DNA of 57,500 nt from assembly GCA_018136815.1 (NCBI GenBank), contig CM030943.1, positions 2,726,903 to 2,784,402 on the forward strand. The letters run 5' to 3'. Made by a program: the position numbers and the translations under genes. The stretch comes from Isochrysis galbana. Taxonomy: Eukaryota > Haptophyta > Isochrysidales > Isochrysidaceae. A model generated the notes under the pieces. That model ran no database searches and was not told the origin of the DNA. It saw only the letters and a list, made by a program, of their open reading frames with translations. Shown piece after piece: positions 1-9,646 of the stretch (positions are counted from its first letter, which is position 1; every line of letters begins with the position of its first letter).

Positions 1-2985
1 GACGCATGGGCCACGGCCGCCGTACCCATTTCTCGGCGTAGTGTGGCGTTCGTTAGGAGCCTCGTCAACGCCACCACCATCCCACCTATGTCACCTGATG
101 CAAGGTGGTCGATGGGAGAAGCGAATTAACGCATCGCCTGGCGACGGATGGCTTAAGAGCAACAACGGCGTGAAAATTCTGGTGCAGCGTTCCTTTTGCA
201 CCCAAATATATGAGAGCAAGAACGAGAGCGGGCATCGTGATGCATGTATATCAAACGCCATTGCTTGGCAAGGAGAGACTGGCACCCGAAAAACAGCTCA
301 CCAGGTGCAGCGAGGAAACCAGTGCGTCCGTGAGCAACGACATCGGTAATGCCAGAAGAGTTTGTCGCAACCACAGGAAGGCCTGAAGCCTGCGCCTCGA
401 TGCATGTCCCACCCCATCTGAAAGGCATCGTGAAGTGTGGTCGGGAAGTGCACACAAGCCGCGGCAGTGGGCAATCGGACATATAACACAAGAGATATCA
501 GCGGCGCGAGGCTCACCCCTCGGTCGTCGAAGGATACAAAAAAACATCAGCACTCGCATACACCGTCGCCAATGCTTCGCCCGTGAGCTTGCCGGCGAAT
601 GTAGCCTGCAGTGGGATGATATTGTGTGGGCATACACTAAGACATGCAAAAGGGCAAGGACTCTGTTGTACAATCGATGTGGGCACAAATAAGCACGCGC
701 CACCACCAGAGCCCCTCAAACAACACGTCTGCACGCTGTGGGCGACGATCGTCATTGATGTACGGAACACTATTTGAAGCGGGTGTCATTACTGCAACGT
801 ACTGGGTGATCGCTCAAGTTCTCGGCACCTTACCTGAGGTAGCATCTCCTCGAGACCCTCGCGAGCTGGACCTTCGCCGACGATCATCGTGCGGAATGGT
901 GGCGAGGTGAGGTTCGAAAACGCGTTGGATTTATCGCGATCGGCAAGTTGTCGCGGGCAAGAGGAAATCGCGGCGCGACTGGGTAGGTCATGACCGACCG
1001 AGGGGCGCCCAAACGGTGAGACGCCGGCAATATCGGCATCCATAGCCCTTGCGTCGGATTGCACACAGCTGCTTGACTCCCCAGATGAGGAAGCCGCTGC
1101 CCCGGTGACCGAGTTGGCGGTAGAAGCTAACGATCCGGTGAATGCCATGTCGTTGTGCGCCTTGTCGCTGGACGAGAGTGCTACCTGAGCTGCTTGGATG
1201 ACAGCAGCAAATTCCTTGAGCCCCTTCTCCCAACGGAGACGTGCTACTAGCAGGACGATGGGTAGCTCCTCATCATACACCTCCCTATGCCAGCGCAACA
1301 TCTGAGATGAGGAGCTAAACTGGGCATTGGTGCCGTCTGGAAGAACCTGCGAGCACGAAGCGGTCCGTGCCTCGCCCGTACGCCATGACTGTAGTGGCGG
1401 CGCGCCCTCACTCTCTGCCGTGCTTCCCACACGGCCGCCGTGTGCCAGTGGAGCGGCCGGCTCTCTTCGGATGCTTGCCTTTTCAGCCTCAACCTGCGGC
1501 GCCCGGAATGCGAGCTCTCGGCGTCTCGCTCGGTGTCTCGGCGAAAAGAGTGTTGTGTCCACGCCCCGCGGCCACACGTGCACCCTAGGCACACCATGCT
1601 CGACCAACTCCTTCTTGACTGCTTCTGATGGTGGGAGTGTCGCTCCACACCGGCGGTGAAAGCGCACGAGATGCCACCACGCAAGGCGACGTAGCGGCGC
1701 GGTTGGTAGCGCGGGGTAGTAGTCCAAGTAGGCCGTCCACCGCGTGTGGTGCGAGCACAGCGTGGCCACGGAGCGAGCCGTAGCCCACTTCAGCGCCGCC
1801 CAACCCATCGCATCCGGCACTGCCACATGCACCACGGTGGGAGAAAACTCATTCAGCGCGCGTCTGGCGTCTCTACCCAAGCCCCAAGTTAGCCTGTACT
1901 CACTCCACACCGGCAGAGCCATCGAGGGCACCCGGATCACCTTGCCCGCAGGATGAAGAGCTAGACCTTTCCTTCTTTCGCCGGGACAGAGCACCAACAC
2001 CTGGAGGCAATTGGCCCAAGTGAGGGTGGGTGAAGGGAAGGGGAACCCAGGCGGGGCGTTCGTGGGTGTGTTCAGGGGCATTTGAGTGGAGGCCTCCAAC
2101 GGTGGAAGGTGTGGGGCGCGGGACGAGAAGTTAGAAGGGGTGAGGAGTGAGGAGCGGCGAGAGTTGAGGAAGGGCGAAGGAAAGGGGAAGACGGGAGAGG
2201 GGAGAAGGGCGAGGGGCAAGGAGATAGTGACAAGGGTCGGGGGACGGGGGTGAGAAGGAATAAGGAGAGAGGGGCGAGGGGAGAGGGGAGACGGAGATGG
2301 GAGACGGAGAGGGACAAGAGGAGAGGGGAGATGGCAGAGGGGGAACCGGAGAGAGGCGAGGGGAGAGGGGAGAGGGGCGAGCGAAGAGACGATATGCAAT
2401 ACAGAGGGAACACGGAAGAGTGCAGGTCACCTTCTGTCCCCCCCCCCCCCCCCCCCCCATCCCTTCGCCCCCCCTAACAGCCACAATCCCCAGTCCTCAC
2501 CTCGTGCCGTGCTGCAGGAGGTGCCTCGCAAGCCGTTTGAGAGTGCCACCCGCAGCTTCCCACCCACCCACCCCACAGCCCCAATCCCCAGCTCTCACCT
2601 CATGCCCGTGCCGGAAGAGGTGCCTGACAAGCCTGTTATTCCCAGCCCTCACCTCGTGCCCATGCGAAGGAGGTGGCTGGCAAGCCTGTTATCCCCAGCC
2701 CCCACCTCGTGCCCGTGCCGCAGGAGGTGGCTGGCAAGCCGGTTAACCCCAGCCCTCACCTCGTGGCCGTGCCGTAGGAGGTGGCTGGCAAGCCTGTTGA
2801 GAGTGAGAGCGACGCCGTCGACTGTCTGATCGTAGGAGCCCGTCACGATGGCCACACGGTGGCGTAGAGAGAGGAGGGGGGTGGAGGGAGAGACGGAGAA
2901 ATTGAGCATCGAGATCACGCGTGTCCAGAGAGGGAGGGGGTTGGGTGGGGGGGGGGGGGGGGGGGCGGGGAGCCGACAGGAGGGA

Positions 2986-3017
<32 letters not shown>

Positions 3018-3020
3018 GCG

Positions 3021-3073
<53 letters not shown>

Positions 3074-3140
3074 CACCACGCGGGGGTCGGGGGGCCGGGG
3101 GGCGCGGGGATTTGAGTGAGAGCGCTGGCCGAGATGCCAT
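1..3140 (-). CDS. GT4-family glycosyltransferase, spliced, 3' end cut by window edge
   Basis: Retaining GT-B glycosyltransferase of family GT4, of the kind that transfers a sugar from a nucleotide donor to a lipid or glycan. Exons read on the minus strand: exon 1 ending at 2760, 2000-834, 605-517, 417-302 and 94-1 (incomplete). All junctions are GT-AG and phase-consistent. Exon 1 encodes the N-terminal GT-B signature VAIVTGSYDQTVDGVALTLN. Exon 2 carries HHTRWTAYLDYYP and the donor-side VWPRGVDTTLFSP, ARLRWEKGL and VGEGPAR. Later exons give FAGKLTGEALATVYASADVF, the acidic E in CIEAQASGLPVVATNSSG, and a C-terminal LRREMGTAAVAHA. Two Ser/Ala-rich insertions in exon 2 lengthen the usual fold. 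Upstream of about 2880 the ORF becomes poly-Pro and (SL)n from microsatellites, so the true start is unknown and may lie in another exon. It resembles plastid SQD2-like or mannosyltransferase-like GT4 enzymes; the acceptor cannot be assigned. Confidence 0.85.
2440..2458. repeat. Poly-C tract
   Basis: Run of about 19 C inside the first resolved intron of the glycosyltransferase, flanked by purine-rich low-complexity DNA from about 2100 to 2410. Confidence 0.8.
2500..2805 (-). repeat. 54-bp minisatellite copied from the exon 1/intron junction of the glycosyltransferase
   Basis: On the minus strand, the last coding codons of exon 1 (NRLASHLLRHGHE) plus the following GTGAGGGCTGGGG recur four to five times downstream in units of 53-54 bp. 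Each ends in GAG|GTGRGR, so every copy carries a candidate splice donor. The first intronic copy keeps the reading frame and would add 18 residues; the second is one base short. Confidence 0.85.
2936..3072. repeat. G-homopolymer and (GA)n tract
   Basis: Several G runs of 9 to over 25 bases followed by about 28 GA dinucleotides. Translated on the minus strand it gives poly-Pro and (SL)n, which is why an ORF continues here; it is not convincing coding sequence. Confidence 0.85.
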
Positions 3141-3179
3141 TTCACAGTGAATACAGACTTCTCTTTTAATGGACGAGTC

Positions 3180-3708
3180 CGTTGCTATTTATGGGAGAAG
3201 CATATGGGAGGTCGTCGTCGGGGGGATTAGGCTTAGGCGGGTGTGGTTCGGCGCTAAAATATTACGCCAATTTGCCAGGCTCCACCTCGAGAAGCAAGGG
3301 AGGCGAAAGGAGATGGTGGTGGGCTAGCTCTAGCTTGGCCCCGGCCAGACTGGGCCAGAGTTTCGATGTCGATCCAAACCCAACCCCACGACCCATGACC
3401 CAAATTTCGATTCGAAATTTCGATCACTTTTCAGCAAATTTCGAGCCTCGTTGGCCCTAATTTCGATCGATTTCGATTCGAAACTTGTGCTTCGCCGAGC
3501 GTGCGTGCACACGGTGCATGCCCGACGCGCTGCATGGCTGCATCGCTGCATCGCCTACGAACGAGGGGTGATTCGTGATTGTCGCATCCGCAATCGACTT
3601 AAGACTTAAGACCTTCTGCCACTTCGTGCGTCTTCGTGCTCAATCGTTCTTATTGGCCGCGGAGTTTTACTCGTAACTTGTAGGACTCTTCATTCGTAAT
3701 TCGCCCTT
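3180..3708. other. Non-coding stretch with ATTTCGAT-rich patch
   Basis: No convincing gene. Between 3360 and 3485 the words TTTCGAT, ATTTCGATTCGAAAT and ATTTCGATCGATTTCGAT recur, giving small overlapping palindromes. Nothing else recognised. Confidence 0.5.
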
Positions 3709-3998
3709 CAACTATCAGTAAACTGATAGGGTCATGGAGCGCGCGCCGCCGCCCTCCCTCGCTGCCGCTGCCCTCGCCGAGATGGACGAAGGCTTGAGTG
3801 ACACGCCGCTGTCGCCGAAGCGACCGCGTCAGGACGACCCTCCCAGCCAGGTGGGCACAGGAGCCAGCCTGCCACGCCCGCGAACCACCGCGAACGCCAC
3901 GAACAAGGCCGCCATGCTAGCAGCAGCCAGCATGCAGCACACCTCCTACACAACACACAGCCACACCAAAGTCGCGTTCCGTCAAAAGAGGGCCAGCT
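3709..3998 (+). mobile_element. Retroelement 5'-end copy 1: hairpin plus ATGGAGCGCGC leader ORF
   Basis: A hairpin (CTATCAG-TAAA-CTGATAG, 3712-3729) is followed four bases later by ATGGAGCGCGC at 3734. The ORF from that ATG runs 88 codons, beginning MERAPPPSLAAAALAEMDEG and containing an SPKRPR basic patch, then enters the 3968-4110 repeat and stops. The same hairpin/ATG arrangement occurs at 20907, 34463, 37264(-) and 43835(-). This copy lacks the conserved 5'-UTR block seen downstream in the 20907 and 34463 copies, so it is truncated or diverged. Confidence 0.6.
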
Positions 3999-4115
3999 AA
4001 CGTTATGTACGAAAACGCTAAGCGGACACAAAACACCATTTCACTACAGACGCCCCTTCCTCCATACACCTGAGCACAGACACTTCGGTCTAGTTCCGTG
4101 ACAGGCGGCTTGCCT
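3968..4115 (+). repeat. Island-boundary repeat, inverted partner at 47490-47595
   Basis: AAAGTCGCGTTCCGTCAAAA at 3968 recurs near 43919. From about 4001 to 4110 the sequence matches the reverse complement of 47490-47595, including GCTAAGCGGACACAAAACAC and CACCTGAGCACAGACAC, at roughly 85% identity by eye. It marks the entry to virus-like island A. Confidence 0.75.
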
Positions 4116-4329
4116 TCATTTGGTCTCCTTTCCCTCAGGGTTTCTTCCCCTCCCGTGGGGACTCTGGCCGAGCAACATCAAATACAAAAAAGCTCGGTCC
4201 TAGGACACCGGGCCTAGCTCACCATGAGGGCGCTCCTGTGAGCAAGGGGATGCATGGTTACTAGTGCGTGCCCCCGCCCTCGATGAAAATTCCAGCGGCC
4301 TCCTCGTCACGCATGACGTGGACCTCTCC
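4116..4329. other. Intergenic, no gene seen
   Basis: Short spacer between the boundary repeat and the 3' end of the 4330-4965 gene. No gene, RNA or repeat recognised. Confidence 0.4.
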
Positions 4330-4965
4330 TCACACTTGTCTTGAAAGGATCGTCTTCAATGAGTGCATCGGATGTATACCGCACTCCTCGTGTGTCAGCT
4401 TGAACTTCTTTTCGATGTCGTAAAAGCTGTGGTACGGGTCAATGTACCCCTGCTTCTTTTCGAGCATGAGGTAATGCCTACCGGTCTTATCGATGGCGTA
4501 GGGATACGGAAAGTCGTTCGCTCCTACAGGCGATACGAATGCGACGATCTCGTCGACGGCCTCAAATTCGAACACTTCGATGCCCACGAAGACGTACTTG
4601 AGGTCGCCGATGTAGAAGAGCAAAGAGTTCCCTGCTTCATTGAGCTCGTTCACTCTGTCGTACCCTCCTGACAATACAGTCAATGGGCAGAGGTAGCTGA
4701 TGCCAACAAACATGTCCTCGCACACGAACGCGTGATGCGAGGCTTCGCCGTGTACATCGACCAAGTGCCTACCGTCATCGCGCTGTGCAACGGACGCGAC
4801 AAAGCCCACGCCGCCATTGTCATGGGTCGCGTACTTTTGGACACCGGGTTCAGGGGCGAGAATCCTTCGCCAGTGCTCTTCGAACTCGTGTATACCTGGG
4901 TCTCCCGTCTCAGGTGTGGGAGAGTCATGGTAAAGGAGCGACAAGGCAAGGTCTTTATGTGTCAT
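4330..4965 (-). CDS. Uncharacterised 211-aa protein, giant-virus style
   Basis: Single uninterrupted ORF with ATG at 4965 and stop at 4330. The protein is mixed alpha/beta in composition with no signal peptide or membrane segment. Its centre carries FPYPYAIDKTGRHYLMLEKK and its N-terminal half GEASHHAFVCEDMFVGISYL. The pattern of an aromatic-rich PYPYAI..G.HYLM segment reminds me of a family of unnamed proteins in large DNA viruses, but I cannot name the family or a function. Unlike the host genes in this window it shows no intron and little amino-acid bias. It is divergently or tandemly placed among other intron-less ORFs (5028-7091), several of them broken, which suggests a captured viral block. 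Confidence is high that it codes, low on function. Confidence 0.7.
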   Translation of the reverse strand: MTHKDLALSLLYHDSPTPETGDPGIHEFEEHWRRILAPEPGVQKYATHDNGGVGFVASVAQRDDGRHLVDVHGEASHHAFVCEDMFVGISYLCPLTVLSGGYDRVNELNEAGNSLLFYIGDLKYVFVGIEVFEFEAVDEIVAFVSPVGANDFPYPYAIDKTGRHYLMLEKKQGYIDPYHSFYDIEKKFKLTHEECGIHPMHSLKTILSRQV

Positions 4966-5027
4966 TTATGAGCACGAAACGAAAAAAGTTTCCGTGAGCG
5001 CTTTTCACTTTGTTCCGTGCTCGCCAA

Positions 5028-5414
5028 TCAGTCATCAGATCTGCAGGTACCACTACGACACGTGTATTCACCACAGCACTCCGAGTTACTTTGGCACACC
5101 GACCCTGGCTCGCGGCATGGCGTCTCACACACTCCCTCGTCATTGCACTCAAGTCCTTCACAGCACTCGTCGCCATAACTGCACCCCCCCCTTTTCTCGA
5201 CACACGGTGTGACGGTACGGCACTTTTGGTCGGAGCACACGAGATCGTGACAACAGTCTCCATCGTTTGCACACTCTCCATCCACATCCTTGCATCTGTC
5301 TGGCTGCTTCTTCGTGAGTACCAACGCGACGACGGTGGCGGCGACCACGGTGGCGACGACCACCGCAAGGGCAATCAAAAGTCGTTTCGACGGCATATTT
5401 ACCCATATGCCCAT
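5028..5414 (-). CDS. Type II membrane protein with three tandem knottin-like Cys modules
   Basis: 128-aa ORF; ATG at 5414 chosen because the upstream in-frame ATG adds a short unremarkable tail, and a later ATG at 5396 is also possible. After a short basic N-terminus (KR) there is one hydrophobic membrane segment, LLIALAVVVATVVAATVVAL, then three modules of six cysteines spaced C-x6-C-x5-CC-x4-C-x(4-5)-C. The vicinal CC and spacing match inhibitor-cystine-knot (knottin) domains, a disulphide fold used in protease inhibitors, receptor ligands, carbohydrate-associated proteins and some venom peptides. Topology predicts a small cytoplasmic N-terminus and a secreted-side knottin stalk. Function is unknown; nothing here shows toxicity. 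Intron-less and next to virus-like ORFs. Confidence 0.75.
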   Translation of the reverse strand: MGIWVNMPSKRLLIALAVVVATVVAATVVALVLTKKQPDRCKDVDGECANDGDCCHDLVCSDQKCRTVTPCVEKRGGCSYGDECCEGLECNDEGVCETPCREPGSVCQSNSECCGEYTCRSGTCRSDD

Positions 5415-5452
5415 TTTTTTTAGTCCAACGTTCGGTTCGAAACAAACGCGAT

Positions 5453-5800
5453 GCGCTTGCCTCATGGGGGGGAGGGGACGAGCTCCTCCTCCTGCACCAG
5501 TCCCGTGACGATGCCCTACGTGACGCCTCTGAAGCGCTCGGAGTCACTCTCCACCCCTTCCAGCACTCCATGTGGAACATCTTCTTCCTCAAGTATGTCG
5601 GCACACGAGGCAGCTTCTCGTGGCACTACGATTCACAGGACGCCTGCGACGTACGCATCCTCGTCTGCCTCCACGCCACGGACGGCGCAGGGCACGTTGA
5701 GTACATCGACGCCAACGGGGACGTCCAGTCCATACACCTCGACACCGGCGAAGCTTACGTCGGGGAAACGCACAACTTTCGGGCGGAGTCGGCTCGCTCG
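5453..5800 (+). pseudogene. 2OG-Fe(II) oxygenase-like fragment truncated by a repeat
   Basis: The frame is open from before 5453 without an obvious ATG. It reads ELLLLHQSRDDALRDASEAL, then WNIFFLKYVGTRGSFSWHYD and VRILVCLHATDGAGHVEYID. The HYD triad start (HxD) after an aromatic strand, followed by a cysteine-containing beta strand, is the layout of the double-stranded beta-helix of prolyl-hydroxylase-like 2OG oxygenases. The distal histidine and 2OG-binding arginine that should follow are missing, because at about 5803 the ORF runs into a GC-rich repeat present again at 7092. The family call is an inference from a short segment. Broken gene in island A, convergent with the F-box-like ORF. 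Confidence 0.5.
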
Positions 5801-5802
5801 TG

Positions 5803-5968
5803 CAGCCCTCCCCGCCGAGTGGTGCAGCGCCCCGAGAAAGTTGTTGGTTTCCCCCCCTCCCCCCTCACGCGGAAAGTTGTCAGATTTCGAATACGGGGGT
5901 CTCGCCCTTCCCCCACTCTGTGCCCCGGGCCGCTGCTCCCGTTTTGGGGGCGGTCCAGTTGGTCCCTT
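5803..5968. repeat. Short GC-rich interspersed repeat, copy 1
   Basis: About 120-165 bp starting GCAGCC(C/T)TCCCCGCCGAG and ending near CCTTCCCCCACTCTGTG. It is almost identical to 7092-7222, and its first half matches 6655-6725. It truncates the oxygenase-like ORF on the plus strand and the C-terminus of the F-box-like ORF on the minus strand. Size and behaviour suit a MITE-like element; no clear terminal inverted repeats or target duplication are visible. Confidence 0.75.
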
Positions 5969-6596
5969 TTTTGATACTATCTTTGAGCCACGCTTGTTTG
6001 TCAGTGTGTACCACGTGCGCAAGCAAGAGATGTCTGACCCAGGGAAAGTTCTGTTTCATCGCATATCTGAGCAATTCATTTACGTATGTTCCACCTTTGT
6101 TTTCGCCTGGTCTGTCATACAGCTTGTGGCTTACGAGAAGAATACCCGCATTTTGAAGGAAGTAGTTTCTGTCCTTAGGATCGAGTGCAAGTAAAGGCTT
6201 CACTCCTTCACTGGTCATCATTCGGGCGAGTACGACTACGCCATTGCGGGTATCGTCATCGATGACGTTTCTCTTTTGAATATCTTGTGATAGATTCCTG
6301 ATATCCTCGGTGTATATCGGTTTGATTCCCTGCTTCGTCGCCTTCTTCGGATTTGCCAGTTTTATGATGAGGTCTACCAACTTCTTCTCATCATTCTCCC
6401 GCGTTTCGGGGTCGTTACTCGGGAATACACCCTCGAACATCTGGATATGTGCTGGTTTTATTAACGTCGTCCTAAATTCTTTGTTTAGCGAAGAAATAGC
6501 TAACATTTGAGCAGATGATAAATGAGGGGCGATCTCTCCTGCGAATATATCAGGGTTCAGAAGAGATTGGGCCAACGCCACTGGAGGCGAAGACAT
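5880..6596 (-). CDS. F-box-like protein, C-terminus replaced by repeat
   Basis: ORF of 238 codons with ATG at 6596. The N-terminus NPDIFAGEIAPHLSSAQMLA followed by ISSLNKEFRTT has the helix pattern of F-box/leucine-rich short motifs common in giant-virus proteins (an L/I-rich helix, then a second helix ending in a basic residue). The middle is charged and helical (RENDEKKLVDLIIKLANPKK) and the region near 6050-6150 (LLRYAMKQNFPWVRHLLLAH) resembles a degenerate ankyrin-type helix pair. From about residue 210 the sequence comes from the 5803-5968 repeat, so the native end is lost. A role in ubiquitin-ligase targeting would be typical of such proteins but is only inferred. No introns. Confidence 0.5.
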   Translation of the reverse strand: MSSPPVALAQSLLNPDIFAGEIAPHLSSAQMLAISSLNKEFRTTLIKPAHIQMFEGVFPSNDPETRENDEKKLVDLIIKLANPKKATKQGIKPIYTEDIRNLSQDIQKRNVIDDDTRNGVVVLARMMTSEGVKPLLALDPKDRNYFLQNAGILLVSHKLYDRPGENKGGTYVNELLRYAMKQNFPWVRHLLLAHVVHTDKQAWLKDSIKKGTNWTAPKTGAAARGTEWGKGETPVFEI

Positions 6597-6654
6597 GCCT
6601 AAGGGGCGGTGGTCTTTCTCTTATCGAAGGGGAAAAAAGCATCGGTCTTCCTTC

Positions 6655-6725
6655 TTGGCTCGCTCCCCGCCCAAGCGGTGCGGCGTCCCCAGAAAGTTGT
6701 TTCCCCCCCACCCCCAGGTCCGTAG
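6655..6725. repeat. Short GC-rich interspersed repeat, partial copy 2
   Basis: GGCTCGCTCCCCGCC...GGTGCGGCGTCCCCAGAAAGTTGTT parallels the 5' half of the 5803 copy with about a dozen differences. Confidence 0.55.
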
Positions 6726-6886
6726 CATTTTGGGGGGATCAGCAGCCCGTGCGGCTGAACCAGCCGTTCCTCCGAAACGCCTGAGACTGTGGGCGAAGAC
6801 GCAGGGCCAGTTCGTCTGCCGCTCCGGTGGCAGCTGTAAGAAGGGAATTGGAGGGGGTGGGGGGGGAGACGGGAAGAATCCCCCCT

Positions 6887-7091
6887 GGGAGTGCGCCCAC
6901 TGCAGCAGAGCGAGGTCGCCATCCCTCGCGGCGCGCTCGCAGAGGCGCCACAAGGGCGCCATGAACAGCGCGTTCGCGCACCGGTGGGAGCCTTCCTCGT
7001 GCGCGATCTCCACGGCCGTCCTTCCGGAGTGGTCCACGGCGTCGAGGTCCGCGCCGGCGGCGATCAGCGCACCCCTCGTTTCCCAATACGC
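6887..7091 (-). pseudogene. Ankyrin-repeat gene fragment
   Basis: Minus-strand frame reads RGALIAAGADLDAVDHSGRT then AVEIAHEEGSHRCANALFM and LWRLCERAARDGDLALLQWA. These are one good ankyrin repeat (AL.AAGADLDA.D..GRT) and a second degenerate helix pair of the 'DLALLQWA' style seen in giant-virus ankyrin proteins. Both ends are lost: one in the 7092 repeat, the other in G/C-rich filler near 6870. Remnant of a larger gene. Confidence 0.6.
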
Positions 7092-7222
7092 AATGCTGCA
7101 GCCTTCCCCGCCGAGTGGTGCAGCGCCCCGAGAAAGTTATTGGTTTCCCCCCCCTACCCCCTCACGCGGAAAGTTGTCAGATTCCGAATACGGGGGTCTC
7201 GCCCTTCCCCCACTCTGTGACC
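7092..7222. repeat. Short GC-rich interspersed repeat, copy 3
   Basis: Nearly identical to 5803-5925 over about 120 bp. Abuts the ankyrin fragment. Confidence 0.8.
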
Positions 7223-7405
7223 CCTTGCCGCGTGAGGGGCGTAGAGTCGACGGCTCGCCGACCCGTGCCGTCGAGGAGCTCTTTGTCGACGATCGACTCC
7301 GCGCGGAAGAGGAGCGCCGCCGCCTCCCTCTGTCGTCTGCGAAGCTCAACCGCCTTCGCGAGGAGTATCGAAGATACCTTCCTTTTGGATTCCGTCCAAG
7401 TGGTT
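7223..7405 (+). other. Possible exon or gene fragment
   Basis: One plus-strand frame reads AVEELFVDDRLRAEEERRRL then LREEYRRYLPFGFRPSG and stops at 7405. The charged helical composition looks coding, but no start or splice site can be defined. I recognise no family. Confidence 0.3.
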
Positions 7406-7434
7406 AACTTGTCCCCTTCGTCCTCTCCCGGACC

Positions 7435-8507
7435 TCAGCCACACCACACCAGTGGGACGCTTCCAAAGGGAAGGCCTCCGGGCCGGGACCCTACACAACC
7501 GCGGTACCGCCCTCGCGCTCCGGCGCGAGGGGCCGGCCCGGTACCACCTACAGCAGAACCCCAATGGGGAAATGCCGCATCAAAACAAGGTGATGGACAA
7601 AGAGCTGTGGTCAATTCGGGGTCCTCGGGCACTTGAAGGCTAGCGTCCACAGGAGTGGCCTCGACGTTTGAATCAACGACGGCCGAGCGGTCGAGAGTCT
7701 CAGGACGCTCCTGGGAAGCATTTTGTAGAGCACTTTGAGGCGGTTCTGATGGTGCAAGTCTCGTCTCGCCAGCCCCAAGGGTTCGCGAGTCGTGGTTCGG
7801 AGAAGACAGAAAGCATTCAAGGTCATCCCCGGCAGAATTTTTGCAGACTTTTTCCTTGATTCCGGCCGAAGGCGCGGGTTTGAAGTTTGTACTTGTGGAG
7901 ATGGACTGTTCCCAGGATCCGGGTAAGGCTCCTGAGACTCCATCCTTGGCAACCCACGCGTCCGTAGGCGGCCTATCAACTTGGGTAGCGGGTGAAGATA
8001 CTTGGGAAGACTTGGGCACGGGTGCAGTGGTGACGGGGTCCGCGCGCGGCGGCGAGGGCGGATTTGGCGGTGCAGAAGGCGGTGGTGGGTCCATAGGAAC
8101 AGATTGAATCAATCTCTAGTGGGTGATTTCTAGCGAGAGACCACACACAACTCAGTAGGGGCTCAAAGGTACGAGGGGTCACGGCATGGCTTCGATCGCA
8201 GAGCGCTACGACGGCTGCTGGGTGCGTACGAAGACACGCCACACCACTTTCTAACATAAACAAGGGCAACACGTAATAAACACGGGAGCGAATGCCACGG
8301 TGGGTCAACAGAGAGAGCAAAGAAGGAACCAATTGGCCAGAAGAGAACTCGTCGTCTCGTCGTCCTAGAGAAGGATTGCACACAGAAAAGGCGCGAAAGG
8401 GATTCATCCATGCTTAGTGAAGATCCTACAAGATTCATCGGCGAATAGCGTCTCAACGCGAGCACAGCGGCGTGCACTTTACCTATAGCTTTTCGTAGCT
8501 TAGCCAT
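7435..8507 (-). CDS. Unassigned protein, probably spliced
   Basis: Three minus-strand frames overlap in a way that suggests exons. A start ATG at 8507 gives MAKLRKAIGKVHAAVLALRR. A second frame (about 8110-8380) reads SSGQLVPSLLSLLTHRGIRS and VYYVLPLFMLESGVACLRTH, helical and hydrophobic. A third (8112-7435) is Pro/Ser/Thr-rich, starting VPMDPPPPSAPPNPPSPPRA and ending without a domain. Exact junctions could not be fixed. The start loosely recalls the KLRKA.G.V opening of ANTH-domain clathrin adaptors, but the following helices do not match that family, so I leave it unnamed. Confidence 0.35.
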
Positions 8508-9646
8508 GGAGTAGCTGGTAGACTTAAAAAGTCTAGAAGCTTACAGAGGTGTTAGACTTACAGAGTCTTAGATGCTTGAGGTTCTTGAGGGTGTACTTTA
8601 GCAAGCAAGATGCTCGCTACTCCCTTGATCTCCATGCCTGGGTGATCAGTCCAGAGCTAGAGCATATTCCGAGTAGAAGTAGAAGCCTGTAGAAGCTGCT
8701 TGGCCACGTGGATATAATGGTAGACCAACATTGAATGAAGTGTAGTGATTGATAGAAGCGTGGAGACGTCGTAGACGTAGAGATAGACATAAGAACGAAG
8801 ATTGATGATTTACCATCGCGGTTATAACGGTAGAGCGGAAAGATAGCAAAATAGCCTGCAGAGGCTCGCGAATGCGACACACCTGCACCTGCATCTGCAC
8901 CGCCCTGGCTCGTGAAGCGCTTGAATGGATGCAGGCCCATCTCATCTTTCACCCACGAGCTGAAGTCGAAAAGGCAGGCGAGTAGAACGACTAACGAGTA
9001 AAGTCAAAGGGCGCGAACGAGGCCGATCGCGGATGCGACACTCGGTCGCCCTCCGCGGAGGAGGAGCCGTGGAGAATGCGTTGCCACGACCGGGTGGCGG
9101 GTGGTCGGGTGGTGGTCGGAGACCGCTACGCCCGTGAATAAACGGAGGTCGACGTACGACCGTTGCCATCTCCAAGCCGAGTAGTACGCCGCGGCGTAGA
9201 TTCTATCGATTCTGGTGTGCATTTGGTGGCCGCATCTCGTGTAGACCTCTGAGAGGCGTGGGCGTTAACCATAAGTTGAACATCCGTGTTTGTTTGACCC
9301 CACTTATAAAAGTAGGTTGCTGATTGATGATTGACGAGGGAGAAGGAGATAGGGAACGGGCGTGGCGATACAAAGTAGACATCCAAGGCCTCTTCTGAGC
9401 TGAGAATGTGAAAACGTTTTTTCACTTTTGTTGTTGTTGTGAAGATGGCGGGTGAGAAGAAATGAATGGTTCTTGTCTTAGCAGTCGTGTCTTAGCAGCC
9501 TGCACAACATAAAAATAAGGCATATACCACCAACCGCCAACCGCCCATCTCACGATGAATCCCAGAAACAGCCTCCATAGACACCCCAAGACTCTCGCAT
9601 GGAACAGGCCAGAACACAAGGCGTACGGCACCAATTCCCAATTCGG
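8508..9646. other. Non-coding stretch
   Basis: No coding frame, RNA gene or repeat that I can support. The region is moderately A+T-richer than its neighbours and holds a partial GCGAATGCGACAC motif at about 8868 related to the retroelement 19-mer. Confidence 0.4.

Noticed and set aside
7976-8507. ANTH/clathrin-adaptor gene
   Set aside because: Only the first dozen residues (MAKLRKAIGKV) resemble the family; the following helices do not match.
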